A stretch of DNA of 64,000 nt, from NCBI GenBank assembly GCA_025738555.1, contig JAOVFP010000012.1, positions 1,674,001 to 1,738,000 on the forward strand. Direction: 5' to 3'. This stretch comes from Cyathus striatus. Its lineage: Eukaryota; Basidiomycota; Agaricomycetes; Agaricales; Nidulariaceae. The notes under the pieces are model-generated. The model did not search any database. It saw nothing but the letters and a program-made list of their open reading frames with translations, and was not told where the DNA came from. Positions 57,231 to 64,000 of this stretch are shown here, piece after piece (position 1 is the first letter of the stretch; every line of letters begins with the position of its first letter). The position numbers and the translations under genes are program-made.

Positions 57231-58711
57231 ACATTTAACCACTTTTACTTTATGATCATTTGTTGCATCCTCTAACAATCTCATTATTTCTTGAAAAGAT
57301 ATTTCAAATTTTCTATAAACACTCTAGTTGTGATTTGATGCTCCACTGAACACCTTTTTGTTCATCAACTCTTGTCTGTTTACTATGTAGACATCCAAAA
57401 ATTCATTAATGTCACATTTTCCACTTCTTATGTATGCAGCAGCCTGGTTAATAGCCAATGGATGATAGTGGAGTTTAGAAACAATTTCCTTTGCCACAAC
57501 ATTATACAGATGTGAATCATCCTCTAAGTTACTGGTCTTCAGTAAAAGCTGCACAGCATCATCTTCACTCATGTCCATAACTTCAATTGAGTATTTGCAT
57601 CTTGTAATATTTCCTAATATTTTATTTCTGCTTAAGATCAAGATATTTCCCAATCTTGTGGTGCACCATTAGCATTATCAAATATCATCAACCATTTGAA
57701 CTTGAGAAGAGAAATCCAAAGGCACACTGCAGCTGGAGAGAACTCTAAATGTTGAACAGAGAGGTAGGGTTTGTAAATATTCTTGAGACTTAGTATGACA
57801 CTCTCTTTGGTAGTAAGGTACTCTTCACTGGAATTCAGCACCCCCTTACATAAGCAACTACCTTCATCAACATTGACAGCTATCTACTTCACCACAAATA
57901 CTCTTTTTTCATTTCTTTCTTCTGGGATGTAATTGTTAAGATGTAAACTACAATTAACAGTAAAAAAATATTGGTAGACTTAAATTTCATAAGCCAGTTA
58001 CATGATTTATTTTTATTGTGGAAAATGTATGTTTAGCATTTTTCTGCTGGAATGGTGGCATTTTATCTTTTTAACATCAGAGATTTGGCCATCACACTGC
58101 ATAATGTTATGCAATATGTCATATATGTGTCACACTTTGTCATATTAACATGAGACATTTGGAGATAGAAGACACCCTTTCCACCTCAAGGGAAAGCTGG
58201 TCAGTTAATTGGCTGCACTATAGTTGTATTACAACACTTTTATATATGGTTTAATGAGGATTTAGAGCATTTGGGCTCATGGGAACATGTTTTGTTACAA
58301 TTTTTTTACAAAATAAATGTCAAAAAATTTCTTGACCTCAGATTTGGCTGCTCTTGGCACTTACATAATATGATTACATAAGGGTGCTGGATTTCAGTGA
58401 AGAGTACCTTAGCATCAATTCAGAACTTATACTCAAAACTAGAAAGGCAACTTTTATAAATATTGATTCATGAAAATGAATAAAATTACTAACAAGTCAT
58501 CCATTTCATTCTTAAACTTTAAACAGATTTGTGTTTTTCCAATTCCTCCTATTCCATGAAGAAGAAATAACTTTCAACCTTGTTCTTCTTGGTTTTCTGA
58601 CTGGAAATACTTCTTTAGAGCATCAAGGTATCTCTTCTGACCTGTGAACATCTGACTGGTGAATGGAGCTGTCCACTGAATCAGAGAGTTTGGTTTGATC
58701 TTCAAAATGTT
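57231..58711 (-). pseudogene. NB-ARC (NLR-like) gene, torn by three insertions
   Basis: STAND-type NTPase of the fungal NLR kind. Minus strand: FTGQKRYLDALKKYF, Walker A LLHGIGGIGKTQICLKF (about 58,560-58,510), a likely GT-AG intron, then YKF-IDA with TGA in place of Trp of the common FWIDA motif. A TA-flanked MITE (57,816-58,409) sits exactly there; the frame resumes TTKESVILSLKNIYKPY, Walker B KFKWLMIFDNAN, NILILSRNK, YHPLAINQAAAYI (GLPL-like), and a stop at a likely Trp after SNHN. It ends in KVKVVKC at E6. E5 cuts the N-terminal side. Such proteins act in fungal non-self recognition or cell death; the effector and repeat domains are absent. Confidence 0.85.
57816..58409. mobile_element. 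594-bp MITE with TA target duplication
   Basis: Ends AGGTACTCTTCACTGGAATT and, inverted, AGGTACTCTTCACTGAAATC, with matching sequence for about 36 bp. TA dinucleotides at 57,814-57,815 and 58,410-58,411 flank it. Removing the element and one TA joins the NB-ARC frame as IDA-TTKES without loss. TA targeting points to the Tc1/mariner group. Non-coding. Confidence 0.85.
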
Positions 58712-59772
58712 GAGCTCTTTATGCTCCCCCCCCCCTTTCACATGAAATTCATGTGAACTTCATGTGAATTTCAGGTGAACTTTTTGCATTATTTTTGCTG
58801 AATTTCAGTGAGAACACTGCTAATAATTTCATGTGAATTTTGCATGAATTTCACAGGAACTTCACTAAGTGACATGAATTTCATGTGAAGATGAGGTGAA
58901 AATTCACATGAATTTTTCACCTGGCATTCATGTCACTCAGTGAAGTTCATGTGAAATTCATGTGATACTCATGTGAAGCTTATACAAGAGTAGAGTGTAA
59001 TACTGCATGCTGAGTGTGATGCCATGTGGTTAATGTGATACTGCGTGTTGAGTGTGACACCTAGGGCTGAATGTGACACTGAGGGCTAAGTGTGACACCC
59101 AGGGCTGAGTGTGACACCTAGGGCTGAATGTGACACCGAGGGCTAAGTGTGACACCTAGGGCTGAGTGTAACACTGAGGGCTGAGTGTGACACCTAGAGC
59201 TGAGTGTGACACCGAGAGCTGAGTGCAGTCATCAAACTTGTCACACATGTGTGAAAGTGTGACATATTGGAAAATGTTGGAAAAAGCGTGACATGTGTGA
59301 CATGCATGGGAAAAATGTGACATATTTGGAAAATTGTCACATACCATAATCATCACATTTGCCACACTTTTTCCGACATGTCACATTTTCCCACGCTTGT
59401 CACACATGTCACGCTTCTTTCCCCAACATTTTCCAACATGTCACATTTTTTCCTACACATGTCACACATGTCACGCTTTTTCCAACATTTTTCAATATGT
59501 CACACTTTCACACATGTGTGACAAGTTTGATAACTGCACTCAGCCCTAGGTGTCACACTCAGCCCTCGGTGTCACACTCAGCTCTGGGTGTCACACTCAG
59601 TAGTGTAACGACCTCCAATTTTTAATGTGAATTTCACTATATCTTCACCTAAATTTCACCTAAAATACATGAAAGTTCATGAACCTATGCTTTTTGGAAA
59701 ATATTTAAAATCACATGAAGTTCACATAATTTCATGTGAATTCATGGTGAAAGGGGGGAGTGTAAAGTACTG
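58712..59772. mobile_element. E5: 1061-bp fold-back E-family element
   Basis: Perfect 8-bp TSD AAAATGTT (58,704-58,711; 59,773-59,780). Left end GAGCTCTTTATGCTCCCCC; right end, inverted, CAGTACTTTACACTCCCCC. Subterminal TTCACATGAAATTCATGTGA repeats follow on both sides. The interior (59,030-59,600) is an inverted repeat: 19-bp satellite, then ACTTGTCACACATGTGTGAA, a GTGACATATTGGAAAATG centre, and the mirror of these. No tRNA-like module seen. It interrupts the NB-ARC gene. Confidence 0.9.
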
Positions 59773-59839
59773 AAAATGTTATATATATTCTAGAAGTGGA
59801 ATATTCAATATTACATGCACTGACTAATGCCACTTATAG

Positions 59840-60172
59840 AGCCAATACTCACTTGTGTTTTTGTCAGAAGTAACAAGAATAGAGGGGGTGGATGGAGAGA
59901 GAATAGAGGATAATAAGAGCAAGGAAGGTGATAAGGGAGCAGATAACTCAGACACAAACACTAACACAGACACAAGATGGGGAGGAAACTTATTGTCTAC
60001 TACCAAGTTACAGAGTGTATATATATACTGAGGCTGTCTACCAAAGTCCCAACCAAGGTCCATGTAACTAAGGTAACTGACAGCTGTCAATCTGTCAATC
60101 ACAGAACTGTCAAGTATGACAGGTGACAAGTGACAGCTGTCAAAGAAGCTGTGCAACCCAGAATATCTAACA
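59840..60172 (-). repeat. Probable Copia LTR relic
   Basis: On the minus strand it starts TGTTAGATATTCTGGG at 60,172, holds GACCTTGGTTGGGACTTTGG shared with the solo LTR at 9123-9368, has a TATATATACAC box, and ends near TATTGGCTCTATAAGTGG, which resembles a tRNA primer-binding site. Boundaries uncertain; the 151-aa frame inside is not a gene. Confidence 0.5.
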
Positions 60173-60289
60173 GTTTTAACATTATTTTGAAGGATATTTG
60201 ATTTGTCTATCATTTTAGGATGGTCAATGATGAATGTATCAGAGGCTATGTGAGTGCTAGACATGTTGGGGGGAATCAAAGTTATATGC

Positions 60290-62079
60290 TTGCTACATGA
60301 ACTTCAATACTACTTATATCTTTCAGCTGCATACTGACAACATCAAACTTACAATAATAAATCTCAGGCTATTGATTTCTGATGACTTCCCATTGCACAT
60401 CAGATCAGTAATAGATCAAGTATAAAAACTATCAATAATTCTCATGTTATAGTATATGGTAGTATACCATGGATCATCATAGCAATGAGAAACTAACCAC
60501 CAATTCCCTTGTGTATACTTTCCATTGTGCTAATGAAATAAAAGGTATGTAATGTTGAGTGAGAGTGAGAACTCAGATTCCAAATGAATGCAGAAATGCA
60601 GTAAAAGGGGCATGACTCACAAGATACAATTACCCAAAATGGCCCAAAATAACACTGCAAGAACTATGCACAGAAACCAAGTAGTGATTAAAAATATGCA
60701 TTGATAGGAGTATTTATTAATCTCCAGGTGACAACTGAGTGTCTGCTTGCAATGATAATGATTTTCCATGAGGCATATAGGTGTGTGTTGATTGAGGCTA
60801 TTGCTATAGAGGAGAGGGAAAGATTGGCTAAGGTGAAATAGGCAGTAAAGTATGAGTGTTTCTGCATGTACATAATGATTTTTGAGCCACCTGAAACCAG
60901 TGTTGATATTAAGGGCTTAACATTATTAATGTTTAAGCCTTAATAGAACCCTTAAGTTAAGGCTTAGCTTCAATTCCAAAATGTTTTTACACTTATTAAC
61001 CCTTAACTACATATGCATGTACTAGTCAAATATCTTTAATCAATATAAATTAAATTGCAACAATTTGTTGCTCTGAACAGTGAATACTAAACTACAAATA
61101 TTTGCATCCAATGCTAGTACAAAGGGCTGAGGGTCCCCTTTGGGAGCATTTCACAACTGGTAAAGCAGAATACATTACATTCTCAAGCCTACCATTCTAT
61201 TTGAATTTGACAATGAAAGCATAAAACTGAAGACACAGTCTTGGATTACAGATAATATGCTCCTTTACTAACCCATCATTCCATGTTCTAATTAGGGGAG
61301 TTCAAAGTTGGCTGTTTTGTAGCATTGCAACCAGTTGCTATGGACAAATTGTTAGGATCTCATTCCATTATCTTATCTTATCTTATCTTATCATGTAATT
61401 AGTCATCTGACACACAATGCAGACACCATGTGTATCAGCATGCATTATTCATCAAGACTACAGGCACAGTGCACAGTTCAGTCATGCCTCTTATATATGT
61501 AGTACATGAGTTTGTAATGTAGAAGTACAGTAGACATGTGTTGTAGGGTAGGTTAGATTACATGTGATTACCTCATGGACAATTACTATAAATACAGTCT
61601 TTTTAATTAGATATTTTCTATTCTTGTGCTAGTTTATTCCAGACTTGCAATAAGATTCACAATCTTCTCCTTTCTTTGTTGTTTGAGTTGGACTTCAAAT
61701 ATTTTGCTCATCTGTCACTAACACAAATTGCTACAGCCTTGCCAAAAACTGTGATCAGACATTCAAATAGAGAATTTCACTTTACACATTCACTAAGTTA
61801 TATTCTTTCCTACCTCTATATCTCATGAAAAATTTGGAGGTTGTATAGATGTTATTATGTTTAGACAATATCACCTTGCTTGCCAAGGTCCTCTCCCAGG
61901 TGAAAATTGGGTTCACTTTTCGACTTTCACATGACTTTTTCCCACAGTCACATGTTCACTTTCTGCTCATCCTTCATTCCTTCTTCACTTCCATCTTCAC
62001 CTGTTCTCTTTTCAGTCTCATCCATTTTCTTCTTTGTACCATATCACCTGGAACTTTATGTTTATTATTCAATTATGTA
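60290..62079. other. No gene recognised
   Basis: About 1.8 kb, AT-rich, CpG-poor. It contains a short TATCT(TATCT)n run near 61,371. The plus-strand frames at 61,849-62,169 lie beside, and partly antisense to, the helicase relic. Confidence 0.4.
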
Positions 62080-64000
62080 CAAAAATATAAACTCTTTCTA
62101 CAGTGTGTTTTGCTCTTGTTGTCTTTTCCTCTTGATTTCCTCCCACTGCTGCTTTGTTTTTTGATTTAATGCTTCCAATCTGTCATCCTCCTCCATTAAT
62201 TCTGGATCATGTGCTTGTAAAAACATTGAATCATCAAAGTCTCGAAGTATTCTTATTGAGTCTCATCCACTACTTCTGGAAAGGGCAACATAAAGATGAA
62301 ATAAGCTCAGTTTTCCATGTGGTGGCTTTGCTATATCCACCAGTACATTCTTTATTGTCTGTCCTTGTGATCAGTAATCTGTAAAAGCATATGCTGCTGT
62401 GATAGCAAACTGTTGTCTCATGACTGTTCTCTGTAAATCATTTCCATTTACATTTAGAACAATTGGGATATTTTTTATGATTGGCTCTACTGGAATCACT
62501 TATTCTTCTAATCCTTCCAGATGAGATGTTCTTGTGTGAGACAACTTAACCAAAATGTATGCTGGAAGGTGTTTGAGTTGTACCACACTTCCAGTCCCTA
62601 GTTCTGGTTCATCTGGATGTAGAATTATATCCACTACTGTTCCTCGTGCTCCATTTGTTATGTCCAAATCATTCCATTTGAGCTTTCCATTTCTTTAGCA
62701 TTTTCATGCTTTCTGCTGTAGCAGATTTAATTACTTTGTTTTCTTGCAAATTCTATTTTGAAGTAGATCTGAAATGGAAAATACCATTCTGACATCCAAT
62801 TAGCACTGCATCTATGCCATGATTCTTCTCATTAATATTAGCCACTGTATCCTTTAATTCCTGTAGATCCTTCTCTGTATACCTTAACTTGCAGTCTGTC
62901 AGAGCTTGAGCCTCCCCTTCCACTCCCCCAGCTATATTATTTTCCAATTGCTGTGAGAACCCACCTCTTATGACTTCTGTTTCAGATAGTTCTACCATTG
63001 CCCTCTCTTGATCTCTTCTGGCAGCCCCTTTACTTTCATGGTAAAACTGAATACCTGTTATGATTCATTGCACTCTGACTGGTGAAGATTTCATGAACTT
63101 GTTAAATGCTTCTTCCCATGTTTCAGTTTGTAACTTCAAATCTTTTTTAAGATCTCTCCATGGCTTTAGTAGCATTAGCATTGTAGCACAGTAGAATGGC
63201 TGGATTTCAGGATCATCACTCCTGGGAAAATATAGTCCTATAAAATTTGGAAGATTGGAATGTCCTTGAGTTCTCATTACTCTTTGTTTTTTTTCAAACA
63301 GTGGGTGATCTTCATGATACCACATTCTAATATTCTTATTCCTTCCCCTTTGGTTCTGATTTTCTTCTCCACTTTGTGTATTTGTGAATACTGTGCTTCC
63401 AGTGTTGTTTGCACTGATCTCATAACTGTCAACAAAGTATTGCAACACACTTAACTGCTCTGCAGTGCTTCCATGTAGTGCATAATCAGTGAATTGGAAT
63501 TTTTTCACAAGCTTTCCAGCATCATCAGTTTGAAGGGTTACAACTTGTCCTGCACTCTACAATTTACATTTTGTAAGTTATACTGATATACTGAATATCA
63601 TCTGAAGCTTATTACCTCTTGATCTTCATCATCATCATCATCATCATCATCATTATTACTTGTATTCTCTTCATTTCCCTGTTCATTTGTACTCTGTTCA
63701 CTATTCTCTTGATTTGTTGCTCTACATTGTGTTTTAAGTGACAAACTCTCCATATCTGTATGTGTATGCCTCTTACCTGTTCTCTTCATTCTCTAGAGTA
63801 CTTTTTACCCCTTCATTACTTTCATTGTGACATTTATTATTAAGTTATTAAACATCAAATAACATAGAAACCACTCTCTTACCTATGTTCTTCTCTTGTA
63901 ACATTCTCTACTGGTCCTTGTGCTGTTGTATTAAAGCTGCTAAAATCTTCAGTCATTACTGTCCTCTGCTCTTGCACATAGCTTACCTGGATATAAATGG
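62080..64000 (-). pseudogene. PIF1-like helicase relic with core deleted
   Basis: Starts beyond the window. In order on the minus strand: YVQEQRTVMTEDFSSFN (about 63,980), an Asp-rich tract (63,640), the N-terminal block NLPNFIGLYFPRSDDPEIQP, FYCATMLMLLKPWRDLKKDL and TWEEAFNKFM (63,270-63,080), the DLQELKDTVANINEK linker (62,870), then ATAESMKMLKKWKAQME joined directly to DLDITNGARGTVVDIILHPD (62,680-62,620), RQQFAITAAYAFTDY, SQGQTIKNVLVDIA, LYVALSRSSG and LEALNQKTKQQWEE (about 62,100). Walker A and B and the middle motifs are missing between about 62,690 and 62,680, a deletion of several hundred residues. TGA stops replace likely Arg codons. Confidence 0.85.

Noticed and set aside
59824..60279. 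151-aa minus-strand frame
   Set aside because: It spans an LTR with TATA and primer-site-like sequences; composition is not protein-like and the copy at 9123 does not keep it open.

Overview
The window reads as a transposon-packed stretch of a filamentous basidiomycete, probably an agaricomycete. The signs are short GT-AG introns, two KDZ-superfamily transposase genes with a CxC-type cysteine cluster, a chromodomain Ty3/gypsy element of the marY1-like sort, PIF1-like helicase relics, and a fungal NB-ARC (NLR-like) gene. No ribosomal, tRNA or housekeeping host gene was found intact. The genus cannot be fixed from the sequence; a very repeat-rich ectomycorrhizal agaric such as Tricholoma would fit, but that is a guess.

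Layout. 0-4.5 kb: truncated relics (Copia gag, PIF1 helicase C-terminus, pogo/CENP-B-like transposase, gypsy protease). 4.5-16 kb: gypsy copies broken by solo LTRs and by several members of one non-autonomous DNA-element family (E1 to E4) with 8-bp target-site duplications (TSDs), consistently asymmetric ends (CAGTACTTTACAC at one end, GAGCTCTTTA at the other) and, in three members, a tRNA-like module 180-400 bp inside the GAGCTC end. 16-17.5 kb: a second long solo LTR. 19.2-49.8 kb: a nested set of KDZ elements. The outer copy (W) has its transposase exon cut at 20,432/44,954 by a 24.5-kb KDZ element (X) flanked by a 9-bp TSD. X carries its own decayed transposase on the minus strand, an unrecognised multi-exon gene, tandem arrays, several MITE-like elements and a third long solo LTR, which is itself split by Y, a 3.4-kb near-palindrome carrying W-type ends. 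50.4-57.2 kb: a decayed Ty3/gypsy chromovirus lacking its 3' LTR, with an unexplained ORF on the opposite strand beyond its integrase end. 57.2-59.8 kb: an NB-ARC gene broken by a TA-flanked MITE, by E5 (perfect 8-bp TSD) and by E6/gypsy. 62-64 kb: a PIF1-like helicase relic with its ATPase core deleted.

Two themes link the parts. First, ends and TSDs give an insertion order: W, then X inside W, then an LTR element inside X, then its reduction to a solo LTR, then Y (W-family) inside that LTR. Second, inactivation is dominated by CpG decay: CGA-to-TGA stops recur in both KDZ genes and in gypsy pol, and the gypsy protease and integrase have each lost a catalytic Asp to Asn at a CpG. CpG-poor blocks (about 1-13.3 kb and 57.2-64 kb) alternate with CpG-rich ones (about 13.4-16 kb and 50.4-57.16 kb), so the window looks like a layered record of old and young insertions in a methylated genome. 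All coordinates of relic boundaries are approximate unless a TSD is given.
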